A stretch of DNA of 64,000 bases from Cornus controversa (GCA_026545225.1 CM048846.1:85825270-85889269); one strand, 5' to 3'. Shown: positions 21,995 through 43,041, numbered from the stretch's first letter. Made by a program: numbers and translations. Notes: generated by a model not told the origin, from the sequence alone.

Positions 21995-24900
21995 TTGATT
22001 TCAGTTAGATTATTACTTTAATGAATTTGTTATTTGATGTTAAATCTTGCAGGTTGTTGGTGACAATGGGACTTGAACATTATTTATTGAATAACTTTTA
22101 TATTTTCATATTAAATGAATTTACTAAGATTTTTCTACCAATATTGACTTAAATTTCAATGTAGAATTCATGACCCATATGAAAATATATTAATACATTC
22201 AATAAGAATTACTAAATTCCAAAGTTATGCTATTTTGGGTTTAAAACATGTGTTTCTTTAAGAGGACATAAGTGACAGGGAAAGAATCACTACTCAGCAG
22301 CTACATGTTATATTACAATCATTACACTCCATGTCTGTTACACCATGACTCTCATCATTATGGAAACCATTCCATTGCTTAAGACCACATAACGATACAT
22401 AATTAAATTGTTATTTACTTTTAAAGCAACCTATAAGTCGAATTGTTATAAGTAGATAAATTATGAGTGTTCTACAGTTATGCTTAGCAGTGCCAATGGA
22501 GAAGGCATGAAATTGAGCCCCGTATCCAACCCAATCTAGCCAAAAGATCCCCAACATTGTACCTATGCCATGCCACTGAAAAGTTCATGAATCCTTTCCT
22601 CAATCTCGGTTATGGCTCCATTTGTCCCACTAGCCAACAACAGAAAGTGAGTCAACCTATTAAAATATTAATTGCTTGTAAATAAGAAAGGGAAGAAATG
22701 ATGATGAGATGAGAATGCATCACAATGAGAAAATATTTAGCAAGTTTGGTATAAAAAGATGAAATCATCCCAGATGGTAAATATCATTAGATGAGGAAAA
22801 CTTTTTGGAAGCAATTAAGTGTTTCCAGTTACTGTATCTTAGCTACCTCAACTATTCCATTGAGTATAACTATCCATTCCCTCGAAGCAATTGTTCTATT
22901 TTGTCATTGCTAAGAAATCTGACTATTCCCTAATGGTTTTACCTGCCAGACATTAATTATTCTCACAAAATAATCTTAAGAAGTAAACTAGAACAGTTTA
23001 ATTCTTAGTATAGGAATTCAACACCATCAGTCATCCATCTGTCATGCAGTACCATCTTATCAAGCAATGGACAAAATCTACATTTACCAAAAAAGCCATA
23101 AAATTCATGTCTTTCATATATGTCATAATTATCCAATGAAATTGATCAAAGAGATTAGGAGACAAAATGTACACAAAACCTAGGACCTCAATTTTTTGAG
23201 CTAAGAAACAAACAATTTGATATAGAGCTATACATATATATATACACATTCACATATATACATATACATATATATAATACAAAAACAAATGAATTACTAC
23301 TGACAATTAAAATGCCTTTTAAGTGTTATATGAACTAAAAGGAACAGGAACACCCTATTCCAAATTTCCATCTGATTCAACTTTCGAAGCAATGAGTCAA
23401 AATCTACATTTACCCCAAAAAAAAAAAAATCAATCTTTTTCCATGTCTGTCATCATTATCAATGGAAAATGATCAACAAGGAGACAAAATCTACACAAAA
23501 CTAGGACCCCAGGTTTAACAGCTAAGACAAGCATAATTTGATATGTAACATGTGTATATAATAAATACATGACATATATAAAAGATACATGTATATACAT
23601 ACAGAGGGAAACGAGTCCGGGAGGTTGTATTTTGCCCTTCTCTCTCTCTCTCTCTCTACATGGAGAGAGGAGGATGCATGAGATTGGGAAGAGGGCTCTC
23701 TGAGAATTCGTGTTTACATATTATTACAGTGTTGCTACCAGAAAGAGACCCAAAATGTGAAACAGAGTTGATTTATTTCGCTTCTTTTTCATCATTAAAG
23801 AAAGTTTTAAAAATCATTTTTTTTGAGTAATAAAATAATTCGAAACAAAAATAATTAATGGGCACCCAGATGTATTGTCCAAGCCGGCCAGCTTTGATAT
23901 TAATTGAAAAGTATATTCTGGTGGGACCATCAAATTTTGTAGTTTAGTATTAATTTTTTGACCTTTCAAATTAAAAGATTTAAAGATTAAGTGTCCATTG
24001 GGAGAGTTTTCAGTTATTGAAATGAATTTTTAGACTCAAAAAATTCTTTTCAAGGAGAATTTTCACGAATTGAAATGGATTTTCAAATTCAAGAAATTTT
24101 TTTTAAAAAAATATTAATGTTTTGTGAAATAAGGAAAATGAACTTTTAATGAAAATCGAAATCTTAAAAAATTCGTTCAAAAGGTAGGTGAAAAAACTTG
24201 TGTTTGGAAGGAAACCAAAATTATTTTAACTAATAAATTTTATAGATAATTTTGCCTCATTTTGTTCCATAAAACTTGCATATTGAGATTTGAGGGTAAT
24301 TATTAAAGATAAATTTGTCAAATTAAAAATGTGTTAATTGTGGAAGGAATTTAAAGAAATGCATCCACTAAACAACTTTTTTCTTTTAAATTCTTTTTAT
24401 TGAAGGCATTTTGAAAAACTTTTTAAATAAAAGGGATTTTAAAATTAAGAAGGTATGTTCAACTACCACCCGTTCTTTGGCTAAGTGGTACTTCTTGGCC
24501 TTTTCATAAGAAATGTTCAAAACTCAACTCTCCCTGATTCAATGAAATGTATATATATATATATTAAAAGTTTTAGTAGCATGTCGATTTCAATTTTATC
24601 AATTGGAATTCAATCCAGCTGTGTTCGGCTGCGTAAAATTAGAAACTTAAAATTGGAATTGAAGAAATTTTATAAAAGAATTTTATTAACAAAATTTTCT
24701 TCAATTCTACTGATTTCAATTCCAAGGCTTTAATTCCACGTAACTGAACACATTCTCCAGTTTTTTATGAAAAAATATGCTTTTCAAATTTCTTGTATTA
24801 TTTTTTTCAATAATATCTTTTCCATTGTATTTTTGGTGTTTCTCTTCAATTTTTTTTCATATTCAAACAATCTTTTTATTATATATTTTTTTTCAGAGAC
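21995..24900. other. Long stretch without a supported gene
   Basis: About 2.9 kb of AT-rich DNA with ta/ca microsatellites at 23230-23275 and a CT run at 23640-23658. On the minus strand near 22545-22635 a short open stretch reads ASGTNGAITEIEERIHELF and then stops; it looks protein-like but is too short to assign. The phrase tttgagctaagaaacaa...aatttgatat near 23200 recurs near 23520, a weak local duplication. Confidence 0.4.
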
Positions 24901-24909
24901 ATTGTTGGA

Positions 24910-25230
24910 TGATGATGATTGTTGGATGAATTTGTTTTCTTTCCTTTTCATTTTGTTTATCTATTTTAGTTTCAGTGGGACCTCAATTCCAATTCCCTCA
25001 ACAGAAATTTTGTTAATTTTTCGAGGTGTTGTACGGTTTTAAAATCTCTTTTAACAATTTTTATATTAGAATGTTAATGGATGAATTAAATGGACGTGAT
25101 CGAAGTACAACAATAAAGAGATTTCACTGTTTGATATGATATACTAGGAGCAGTTCTTGCAGGGGTTCAACTCTATTTATAATTTGGATTAAGCTCATGC
25201 AGCTAGAATAGAGATTTGGGTTACTTTAGG
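24910..25230. repeat. Paralogous intergenic block 1, left copy
   Basis: Matches 28838-29607 (gaatttgttttc, tctattttagttt, atttcactgtttgat, gagatttgggttactttagg), where the right copy carries extra sequence. The blocks were copied together with the receptor kinase units. Confidence 0.7.
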
Positions 25231-25232
25231 CC

Positions 25233-25850
25233 ATGAGCAACGGGATAGCTAAAGACATGTTTGGCGAACCAAAGTTAACTATTCACCTACAATGCATTGG
25301 CTAAAAATAGTGGGCCCCATATGCGGTTAGCTATGTGCTTCGCTTAATTGGGCGAAGCACTGGGCGAACCAAAGTTTAGTTTATTAGTTTTTTTTGTTTT
25401 TTGTAATCCGTGCCATGTGTATATATATATATATATGTATCATTCACTTAAATCTAAATAACTTTTATTACAAATTGAATTTTTTAATGAAACTAATTCT
25501 GTTAGAAAGATAATTTTTAGAGCTTTAATTTGAGTACCACTTTGCCTATTTTTTGACTTTAAACGAAAAAATTATGAATTTTTTAAGTTAAAAAAGTATT
25601 AAAAATTTTAACATATATATGTATATATATATATAATTTTATATTAATTTAATTCTGTAAGATTATTTAATTGTGTGGGTAATAAAAATCTGGAGAACCT
25701 GTTGTGGAGTCAAAATTTAGAGATCCTGGTGTGGCTGGCTAAAATGTTGAGATGACTGACTAAAATTCAAATCTGAAGAACCTGTTGTGGAGTCAACTAA
25801 AATTCAAATTTGGAGAACCAAATTTGGAGATCCCACAGTGATGCTCTTAA
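25233..25850. mobile_element. MITE-like insertion with GAGCA termini
   Basis: The left end gagcaacgggatagctaa and the right end (reverse complement) gagcatcactgtgggatctcc resemble each other as imperfect terminal inverted repeats. The paralogous block near 29607 lacks this sequence, so it is an insertion or replacement. The gagcat terminus is common among plant MITEs. The phrase gaacctgttgtggagtcaa occurs twice inside. No target duplication is certain. Confidence 0.4.
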
Positions 25851-25969
25851 TAGTTATATATACAATTAGCTTTATTGTTGGAAGATTTTTTTATGTTTAT
25901 TTGATTAATTTGATAAAATTATATTAAATTCGGAAGAATGTTATTTTATTTTATATTCCCATATATGGT

Positions 25970-26720
25970 TGCGATTCGCCGATTCCACTGCACTGAACCC
26001 AATAAGCCCATTTCCTCTCCCAGTCAGTGAGGCAATTCCTGAAGTCTTCTCGTATCTTTATATTGGATTACAAACTTTAGCAGGTTGTGACAGAGCAATC
26101 TTCTCCATCGTATATAGTTTTTCATTTCTCTTCTTGAATGGCATCGACTTATTACTCGAAAAAGATCGTCTTTCTCGTTTTTCTTCTCTCCCATATGCCA
26201 CTTGCTTTTCTTCTTAAAAGGGTTTTGCGGTTAAATTTATTGGTGTCTTTGGGTGTCTGGTGGCTGAATGGTTTGGTTATGCGGCTTATGCCTCTAAGGC
26301 TAAGATTGGACTCGTGGTTCAACTATTCATCTCCACCAAAATGGGGTTGGGTCCATTGGGATGTAAAGTGGCAAACAATTCAGGGGCTTGGTTGCTTCAA
26401 CAGAGTCTTCCACAAACAGCTTTTGTGATAATGGGTGTGGTTCAAATTAAGCTTTATATTGTTTTGGACCCTTTGCTGGTGGTGGAAGCTATAGTGCATA
26501 TTAACTGTAGAAGCACTGATCTCTAGAGGAATGGGACTGTCATTCTGAGTATTGTTCAAAGTGATGTTCAGAGCATTGAATAGAGAGCTCATCCTAACCT
26601 GGTTTCTAAAATCCATGTGGTGGACTTTTTTCACTTGACTAAAGGTGCAATGCAAGGTTAGATATTTCGGAGACACTTTAAAATTTTAATTTCTTTTTTA
26701 TTCATGGGCATGAATTTCAC
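25970..26720. repeat. Paralogous intergenic block 2, left copy
   Basis: Corresponds to 30560-31860. Shared landmarks are aaactttagcaggttgtgac, tctcccatatg, cttcttaaaagggttttgc, and a stretch reading WFGYA.SKAK.GLVVQLFIS...GLGPLG on the plus strand. The frames differ between copies and contain stops, so no gene is claimed. The right copy has about 500 bp more in the middle. Confidence 0.7.
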
Positions 26721-26908
26721 TGCTATTAAGAAATTTACACATTATTTTCATGTTGTCTCTTTATCATCAGCTAAAAACTGCTCATTCTTAACTATTTATT
26801 GTGCGTCTCCCATTCATCAACTTAGCATCACCTCTTGCATACACAGTTTTCTTCTTACACTAATATTTGGTTTTTGGACCCAATTTTCATACTAAAATTT
26901 TTAATAGA

Positions 26909-26914
<6 letters not shown>

Positions 26915-26939
<25 letters not shown>

Positions 26940-26945
26940 CACACA
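26915..26945. repeat. AT/AC microsatellite
   Basis: A run of (at)n followed by (ac)n lies in the 3'-side flank of receptor kinase pseudogene B. Confidence 0.7.
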
Positions 26946-27550
26946 CTAGTGTATCCCCTGCCTACGCACTATCGCGCACTCGCCACCGTGACCGTTAGAT
27001 GAAATGATTGTGGGCGGTTGATAGCTTGACATATTTGCCAAGCTTAAATGTAATATAGATATAGATATGTTGATCGAATTTAGATTTAAAATATGCAATC
27101 AGATTCAAAATTGAATCCACCAATTTAAAACAAATAAGAATTTAAGATGTTACATGAATGAATCCTATTCATGTTTTCTTTATTTTTTTTTCCTCTTCTG
27201 TCTCTCTCTGTGCCAAATTTGACCTATTAACAACATTGCAATGATACAAACACATGGGATGACCATTTCTGCAATAAAATCAATTCATTTCTTCATTTTA
27301 TAGCACTACAAATGAACTATGATTAACAAAAGCGCATGATTTTCAAAATGAACATGTATGCAGCTGTAGTGAAACAAACTACCAACATTTTGACATTAAA
27401 CGAAATTCAAACATATCGTCCAATGAAACTTAAAGACTTCCATTGTTACATATACTTCAACTGCACAAAAGCGGTTATAGTATTCACTATTAACTATTCA
27501 AAGCAATTGCCAAAAACTTGAAGCAATGAAAAGACAGAAATTTCTACCTC

Positions 27551-28845
27551 TCATCGTGCCTCCATTATAGAAATGGACAAACCATTTACTGAATAATCTT
27601 TTGACTTGCTTTCATTAGTTTCCTGAGGCACACTTCTTCCTGTGAAAAATGCTGGTTGTTTTGTAGCTGGTAAAGGCATAGTTTCATTGCTAAGCATAGA
27701 AATTACTTCTGACATTGTTGGCCTATCTGTTGAACTTTATTGCACGCATAAAAGACCCACATGAATGATTCTCAATAAATGGTGTGCAGAACAGGAATTG
27801 CCTAGTGTTGGGTCCTTTAATTCCAATGCAGTCCCTTCTTTCCATAGCTCCCATACCTGAGGCAATATTATTTTCATTTCCAAATTCAAAGTATATTCAT
27901 ATGTTATAGTTCGGAAAATGAAACTAAAAGAAATGGACTTGGAGATACTTACAAATCCTATTAGGTTTAGTGTACGATCAAGATGATAGAAGCTAGTATT
28001 TTTCCTACCACTCACGATTTCCAGAATCAACACTCCAAAACTGAAGACATCAGATTTCAATGAGAAATTTCCTTCCATGGCATATTTCGGAGACATGTAA
28101 CCACTAAATCCAATCATTGAAAAAAATAACTCAAGTAGGAGCTGAAGCACAAACAATTTATTCAAATTTAAAAGCTTCAACCTGTCAACCGATAGAGCGC
28201 AACTTTTCACTTACTATGTTCCAACAATCCTGTTAGTGTATATTGCGTCCGATTCGTTTGGCTTGAAAATTCTTGCCATCCCAAAATCAGATTTCTTAGG
28301 GTTCATGTTTTCATCTAGCAGTACATTACTAGCTTTTAAATCCCTATGTATTACTGTCATTCTTGAGAATTTATGAAGGTAAAGCAATCCTTGACCGACA
28401 CCTTCAATGATGTTCAAACGTTTTTCCCAGTTTAATAGCTCGTTTTTAGCTTGGTCTGTATCAACGAAATTTTTTTAGACAGAATTAGTGACATACACAG
28501 AGCTAAATAATGTAAACATGTAAATGAAATTGAAATATTGTACTGTAAAAATTGAAACTAGGTAAGGTTAGAGATATTGCAAACCAAAGAGGAAGAAATC
28601 CAAGCTTTTGTTGGGCATGTACTCATAAATTAACATCTTCTCTTCTCCATGAATGCAACACCCCAGAAGTCGAACAAGATTTGTTTGCTGGAGTTTGGCA
28701 ATGAGTATAAGTTCATTCTTGAACTCGACAAGTCCTTGCCCTGATGTTCTTGAAAGTCTCTTTATTGCTATTTCTCGGACCTCAGGCAATCTTCCCTGTT
28801 ATATAATGATTCACAGGTCATTGAATTCACAGGTCATAGAATTTG
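27551..28845 (-). pseudogene. G-type lectin receptor kinase pseudogene B (kinase half)
   Basis: Exons 4 to 7 are present (about 28795-28585, 28455-28215, 28102-27950 and 27850-27551) with [20 protein letters not shown] and SDFGMARIF. Exons 1-3 (lectin, S-locus, PAN, membrane span, start of the kinase) are missing; intron 3 is cut near 28845 and joins unrelated intergenic sequence. Exon 7 has a stop right after LLCVQ, and the activation segment reads MSPKYAMEG where the intact copies have MSPEYAMEG. It is dead and closest to pseudogene A. Confidence 0.9.
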
Positions 28846-29607
28846 TTTTCCTTCCTTTTAGTTTTGTTTCTCTATTTTAGTTTTAATAGATCCCCAGTTT
28901 TAATTCCCTCAATAGAAATTCAGTAAACTTTTCATGGTGAAGTACAGTTTTAAAATCTCTTCTATTTCATTTTTTTTTCAAGAACCCCTTCTGCATTGAT
29001 TTTTTGGTGTTTATCTTCATCTTTCTTTTATATTCAAGCATTCTTTTTATTCTCTCTTTTTTTTTTCACCCCTTTTATCTACAGCCAAAAAGGAGAGAAA
29101 AATTTCATGATTTCACTTTTTTCTTGTTCTTTTCCTTTTCTTATTTGTAATTCAACAGCCAAATAGAGGGACGAGGAAAATGAAAGTAATTGGCAGAAAA
29201 TTATCACTTTGAGGTGACTGGATATAAGTACAATGGAAGCTAATAGTCTTGATGAAATGATTTTCATGATATAACATGAAATTTTTTCAATAATCTCACT
29301 AATATCAAATGGATTCCATGAATTGATAAAGCAAAGTGCTTAGCAATCTTTATACTAGAATTTTAATGGATAAATTGAATGGACGTGATTGAAATATAAC
29401 GATGAAGAGATTTCACTGTTTGATGTGACTTACTAGGATCAGTACTTTTAAATCTGATAGATCCTTCTAGTGAGACAATACCAGATGGAGCCATGCTGAA
29501 TGTTATTGATACAGTTGCGGAGGCTCAACTCTGTTTGATGTAATTTGGATTTAAATCACTAGTTTGATTAAGTAACTATAGCTAGAGTAGAGATTTGGGC
29601 TACTTTA
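28838..29607. repeat. Paralogous intergenic block 1, right copy
   Basis: Right-hand counterpart of 24910-25230, with about 370 bp of additional sequence between aaaatctctt and agaattttaatgga and further additions near 29450-29560. Confidence 0.65.
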
Positions 29608-30560
29608 GGGATGGCAATAGGGTAGCCATGAAACAAGACCCCATTCTCACCCGACACTCAATAAGGAACATAACCCCACCCCCACCTAGAGATGGCAAAA
29701 TAGTTCGCCCTGTCGGGCACCCACCCCACCCCATCTTGTTTAAAATGGTTTTGAAGATACATTTAATGGTTTTGGGCAGGGACACGTTTTATGGTGAAAA
29801 CCTGCACCCCCGTCCCTGTCCTTTCTATAATGAGAAGGTACTATGTTACCCTTATACGTTATGTTATATACAAAATTACCCTTATTGTTGGAACAATGTT
29901 AATGTTTATATGGTTAATTTGGTACAATTATATAAAATTTGGATGAATGTTTATTTATTTTATATTCTTAAATATGATTTTTTAATATGAGTGGGTAAAT
30001 TAGGAAAAAAAATTGAGTAGGAATTTAAATGGGACAGGGCAGGGGAACTTAAACGGGTGCGGAGAATTGTTGGTAAACAGTTTCAGATAGGAATGAGGCA
30101 GGGTAACTTAAATGGGAGCAGGCATGAGGAGGCCCCACCCCCACCCCCACACCCCCCCCCCCCCCCCCCCCACCCCCCCTGGCTCCATTGCTGTCCCTAT
30201 CCCAACCCCAACCCCCTTAGAAGCCCCCATTCTCGCCCAATTTTAAATACTTATACATTACCACCCTGGTCCAGCCCCTGACTTGCCTTTAGCCTTTTGC
30301 GACATTTTTTCTTTAAATACTTTTTCATAAAATCATTTTTCAAACAATTATATTATCATTATTATATGAAAATTATATAACAAAAAAAAATCACTTGCTA
30401 TGAAAAATGAGAAAAATAATATTACTGTAAGGTTTATAAAGGTCTTATAATTTTAGTAATAAAATAAAAAAAAAATCTTATTATATATTTGTAGATAAGT
30501 GGACGAGACTCCCCCACCCCACCCTGCTCAGATTCTCCACCAAATCCATCTCAACCCCAT
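29608..30560. repeat. GATGGCAA-type repeat with C-rich core
   Basis: Begins gatggcaatagggtag and contains a second gatggcaaaatagttcgccc, with C-rich blocks (accccacccccacc) and a poly-C tract at 30152-30171. Plant genomes carry many dispersed copies of gggatggcaa...gggtggg sequence. The outer limits are uncertain because the 25.2 kb paralogue carries a different insertion here. Confidence 0.4.
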
Positions 30561-31860
30561 CCAAGGCTGGAACTCTTCTATTTTTATATTGGATTTTGAG
30601 CACATTGCTCTGTATTGTGATTGTATGCAAACTTTAGCAGGTTGTGACAAATAAATCTTCTCCATTGTATATTTTGTTAATTTCTCTTGTTCTATAGCAT
30701 CAACTTATTACTTGAAAAGATATCATCTACTCATTTTTCTTTTCTCCCATATGTCACTTACTTTCCTTCTTAAAAGGGTTTTGCCTGTAAATTTAGCATC
30801 TTCATTTTAGTTTTTGCTAAGTACCTATTGCTTATGTGTGTGTTCTTTGAGTTTATTAACTAGGCTGCCTTTCTACTTAGAAACGGAAAGAAGAGGAGAT
30901 TAATAGATGGATCATTCTGCTTCAAGCAGATATCATATTTTCAATCTCTCTCTCTCTCTCTATCAAGTTTTCAGTGTTATCTTGCTTAGGTAAGATACTG
31001 AAAATAAAAGAGACACATCTAAACTTTGGAACAATTTTACACAAAGTGACTATTGTGTACTTGAACTCACCATCTCACCTTTGTGCAGAGGATCTTTACT
31101 ATTACAATCGAGCAATTCCAGTTAGCAAACACCAATATCATAGAGGAATTAGAGGATGTCTGGAGTCATTGAATGTTATCTGTAGGGCTCCGATCAAGGG
31201 AAAAACCCAACAATTTTCTTTGGAGTTGAGCAAAACATATTCTTTCAGTGAAAAGGAATGGGAAAACAGAAAATTACCTGTTGATTCCATGTGTAGCTGA
31301 TGGGGGAACATATAGAAGTTGAAACAGTCAAAACATCTGCCACTTGGCACTTGGGCGTCTGTTGGTTAGAATGGTTTGGTTATGCCTCTAAGGCTAAGAA
31401 TGGACTAGTTGTTCAACTATTCATCTCCCAAACAATGGGGTTGGGTCCATTGGGGTGGAAAGTGGCAAACAATTCAGGGCTTGGCTGCTTCAACGGAGTC
31501 TTACACAAACAGCTTTTGTGACATGGGCTTGGTGGGAAGGAACCATAAGAGAGAATAATGGGCGTGGTTCAAATTGAGCTTATATTGTTTTGGACCCATT
31601 GCTGGTGGAAACTGTAGTGTATATCAGTTGTAGAAGCACTGATCTGTAGAGGAATGGGACTGTCATACTGAGTATTGTTCAAAGTGATGTTCAGAGCTTT
31701 GAAATTTGAATAGAGAGCTCATCATAAGCTGGTTTCTAAAACCCATGTGGTGGACTTTCTTCACTTGGCTAAAGGTGCAATGCAAGGTTAGATATTTCTG
31801 AGACAAACTAATAATTTAATGTTTTTTTTTATGCTTGAGCATGAATTTCACTTGTCTTGT
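30560..31860. repeat. Paralogous intergenic block 2, right copy
   Basis: Counterpart of 25970-26720. It includes the WFGYASKAKNGLVVQLFIS stretch near 31370-31430, followed by the shared gtagaagcactgatct...gaatgggactgtcat. Confidence 0.7.
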
Positions 31861-32613
31861 GAATTTTGCACATTACTTTCATGTTGTCATAATTTATCAT
31901 CAGCTAAAGATCTTACTACTGCACTGATTTCTTATTTTAGTAGTCTCTGTATCTGCTTGGTTTTATAACTGATGGGAATGAACTGAAGGACTCTGCTGTT
32001 TGCATAAAGACTGGTCATTCTTAAATATGTACTGTGTGTCTTTCCTCCATCAACTTAGCATGACCTCTTGCATACACAGTTCTCTTCTTACACTAATATT
32101 TGATGTTAGACCCAATTTTCATACCGTAAGTTTTTTAAAGAAAAAAAGAATGTGAAACGACATGTTGATCAAATTTGGATTAAAAAAAAAGCAATTAGAT
32201 TCAAAATTGAATCCAACAATTTAGAACATACAAGAACTGAAGATGTTACATCAATGTAGGATTCATGTCTTCTTTTTTTCCCTTCTTCTCTCTCTCTGCC
32301 AAATTTCTCCTATTAACAGCATTACAAAGAAACAAACACATGCGATGACCCTTTCTGCAAATAAATCAATCATTTCTTCATTTTATACCACTACAAGTGA
32401 ACTATGATAAAAAGAAGTGCATGATTTTCATAATGATCATGTATGTAGCTGTAGTAACACAATCTACTGGCATTTTGACAGTAAACAAACTTCAAACTTA
32501 TTTTCCAATGAAAGTTACTGTTACATAACCTTCAACTCTGCACAAAACCAGTTACAATATTCAAAGCAATTGCCAAATACTTGAAGCATAAAAAGAACAG
32601 AAGTTTCTACATC

Positions 32614-36763
<4,150 letters not shown>

Positions 36764-37432
36764 AACCAGAAGCAGTTAGTGTATAGACATCCATATTATC
36801 TTGTAATGTTATTAGGAGGAACAATTATTAATTACTTTATCAGGTCAATAAAGCCGTGTCATTGACTGATCAAATGAAGGTTTAGAGGATTTGCTGAATT
36901 GAATGTCAATGCGGGGCCGAGATTTTCAGCTGGCTTTCTTGACCTTAAGGGTTAGGTAGGAGGCAAAAAATCTTTGACCTTTCACAACTGAGCTGAAATG
37001 TGTGACCTTTTGGCACTGAGAAAACGATTCTATACTTTCTTGTTTCTGAACCCAAATTCTATCAAGCCCACTTGAATAGTGATAGGGATATACAAGTCCT
37101 AGTGGACAATTCAAAAGAGTAGTCTGTTTCTTGGTAATGATCCTTCAAATTTTAAAGAATATGAAATGGGTTCTGATATTAATTGAATATATATCAGGTG
37201 TTTTTCGATTGTCTTGTGAAATGCACTTGCATTGCTAGTATTATCCAAATTATATGTCAATCCAACCAACATGTGGAACTGTTATACATTAATGTCCTCA
37301 TCTATAAATAGCAGTAACTTTGCTGCAATACTAAACAAATTTCTTATGGCAATTCGGAGCCAATAATTGTGTAGAAAATAAATGCATGATAAATTATTGT
37401 TGTTGAACAATTTTAGGCATTTAATTTTGCCA

Positions 37433-37436
<4 letters not shown>

Positions 37437-37472
<36 letters not shown>
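37437..37472. repeat. (TA)n microsatellite
   Basis: About 36 bases of alternating a and t lie between receptor kinase copies C and D. Confidence 0.9.
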
Positions 37473-37476
<4 letters not shown>

Positions 37477-37743
37477 TTGACCATTGGTGACTAAGATTAC
37501 ATTTGTGCACTTTGTTAGGGTATGGACTGTCGTTTCATCCGATTGTTTTAGTTTTAGGGTTAAAGCTGAACTTTGTCAAGAGTTTAAACCTGAATTTAGT
37601 TTTCATATCAGCTTAAGTTATTGTTACATATACTTCAACTCTGCACAAAAGCAGTTACAATATTCAAACCAACTGCCAAATACTTGAAGCATGAAAAGGA
37701 CAGAAGTTTCTACTTCTCATCATGTGTCCATTATAGAAATGCT

Positions 37744-41239
<3,496 letters not shown>

Positions 41240-41607
41240 AACCAGAAGCAGTTTGTGTATAGAAAGCTCTGTAATCTGATAATGTTACGAGGAGGAACAA
41301 TTTATTATTTGATTATAGTGTAATATAATAAGGCTAATCAAGCCGTGTCATTGACTTATCACATGAAGGTTCAGAAGATTTTCTTAATTTAAGATGTGTG
41401 CCTGATATTTTTCAGCTGACTTTCTTGACCATAAGGGTGGTGGGGTGGCAACAAATCTTGGACCTTTCACACTCAGCTGAAATGTGATCTTTTGGCATTT
41501 CTGAGAAATAGTAATGTTCAAACATAGAAAAATAGTCAGGTTCTTCGTAATGATACTTAAAATTTTGAAGAACATGAAATGTGTGCTGAAAATTTTGAAG
41601 AACATGA

Positions 41608-41655
41608 AATATATATATATATATATATATATAGATATATATCTATATATTCAAT
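41608..41655. repeat. (AT)n microsatellite upstream of copy D
   Basis: About 45 bases of at repeats, some 370-415 bp upstream of the copy D start. A similar tract lies at a similar distance upstream of copy E, as expected for an inverted duplication. Just before it, aaaattttgaagaacatgaaat occurs twice, about 30 bp apart. Confidence 0.85.
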
Positions 41656-42496
41656 TTTTTTTACTGTTTAGAAACGTGTGATTGTTTGATGGATAAACTA
41701 TAAGCTTTCTTTTGTCATCAACCTTAGAAACAAACCACTTCAATCAGTTCACGCCTCTTTGTTTACCAATCACGTCCGTGGGACTATTACTCTATTCATT
41801 AACGTCCACATCTATATTAGGGCAACAAGTCAACAACTTTGTTATTGGAGCCAATAATTGTGGTGTGGTTTGCACAATTTTAGCCTTGCGATTTTGCCAA
41901 AAAAAAAAAAAAAGAGGAGGAAAAAAACAAAAAACATTGATGACATTTAGCAAATCAATAAAATTACACAACTATAATTTTTCATTTTTTTCTTTTTAAC
42001 TTTTGAATAAATATTAGCTCAGATAATATAATTTTGCTTTTTCAAAAAAGAGTTAAATTGAGTGTTCAAATCTTGATAAAGACAATATTATATTGAGGAT
42101 TGTCGTTGGCGATCCCTACGCCAACCTCGTCCAGCCCCCCTCCCAAATTGAGTTGGAACGGGATCGATTGTCACACTTTGCATACAATTTTTGGTAAAGA
42201 TTTAATCTTGAACTTTTAGAAGTTTTTAATTATAAATAAATACTTTAACCATCATAATTACAAATTTTCTTAACTATAATAGTTAAAAAAATTTCAAATT
42301 ATCATGAAAACAATGAATAGAAAAGGGCTCTAACTAAAAATATAACACCAGCCGTGGGATCTGTAGAATGCTTTAGAAAACTACTATCATATCAATTACC
42401 ACTAACTGTCATGGATAGGGGGAAATGACATAATTAGTCAGTTATTGTACTGACATTTTATACCCTTAAAACATCACTTTTAATCTTTTAATGTAA

Positions 42497-43041
42497 TTCC
42501 TGCAATGTAGTTCAGTTGGTCAGGTGTTAGATTTGTTCCTGTTGGATAATTCTTAGCATATACACTAATTAATACACAAAACTCACAACAATAATTTGTA
42601 TTTGGAATGAGGAAATCAGAATTGAAAATTAGAGGAAGAAGAGTGAATAGAAGCAGCAAGCTTTTCTCACGACTTATTTCACTTCTTCTACTGAGAATAC
42701 AAAAGAGGGCAAAATACATATATAAAATATGTGATAAAAAGTCAAGAGACTTGTACACATATCAGCCACAAAAGATAACCAAGTATACATATATTTAACT
42801 ATGGTTAAGTAATAGTAAGTTAGTTGTTACAGCAGTAATTTAAAGCACATTAACCTTAACAGTTCCCTAATGATAATCAGTTGGTCAGGTCTTAGATTTG
42901 TTCCCTAATGATAATCAGTTTGAGTCTCCTCAGGGCTAGTGGAGGTTTGCCCGATCGTTAACTTCAGGGTCTCGTGAGATTAGTCGAGGTGCGCACAAGC
43001 TGACCCGAACACCCACGAAGAAAAGAAAAGAAGAAAAAAAA
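42497..43041 (+). mobile_element. tRNA-derived SINE with 15-bp target duplication, itself interrupted by an LTR
   Basis: The flanks are aatcttttaatgtaa (42482-42496 and 43042-43056), a perfect 15-bp duplication. The head tagttcagttggtcagg is box A-like, gtttgagtctcc is box B-like, and the body ends ggtgcgcacaagctgacccg followed by an A-rich tail. Without the LTR it is 218 bp. A 38-bp part of the head (cagttggtcagg to ctaatgataat) is present twice in tandem. The first copy is split by the solo LTR at 42540-42861. Confidence 0.88.
42540..42861 (-). mobile_element. Solo LTR, 322 bp, nested in the SINE
   Basis: Starts TGTTGGATAATTC and ends CCTTAACA on the plus strand, with a perfect 5-bp duplication gttcc on both sides (42535-42539, 42862-42866). 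Read on the minus strand, TGTTAAGG...TCCAACA resembles plant copia LTRs with a central TATA-rich part, so minus orientation is favoured. No internal region remains. Confidence 0.88.

Noticed and set aside
26969-27060. GC-richer patch that looked like a tRNA or promoter
   Set aside because: No cloverleaf, no box A/B at the right spacing, and the flanks are ordinary receptor kinase 3' flank.
30057-30281. Pro/His-rich open frame over the C-rich block
   Set aside because: The composition comes from the poly-C repeat; there is no conserved protein and the length depends on homopolymer runs.
42497-43041. tRNA gene suggested by box A and box B
   Set aside because: Target duplication, A-rich tail and a long non-tRNA body show a SINE.
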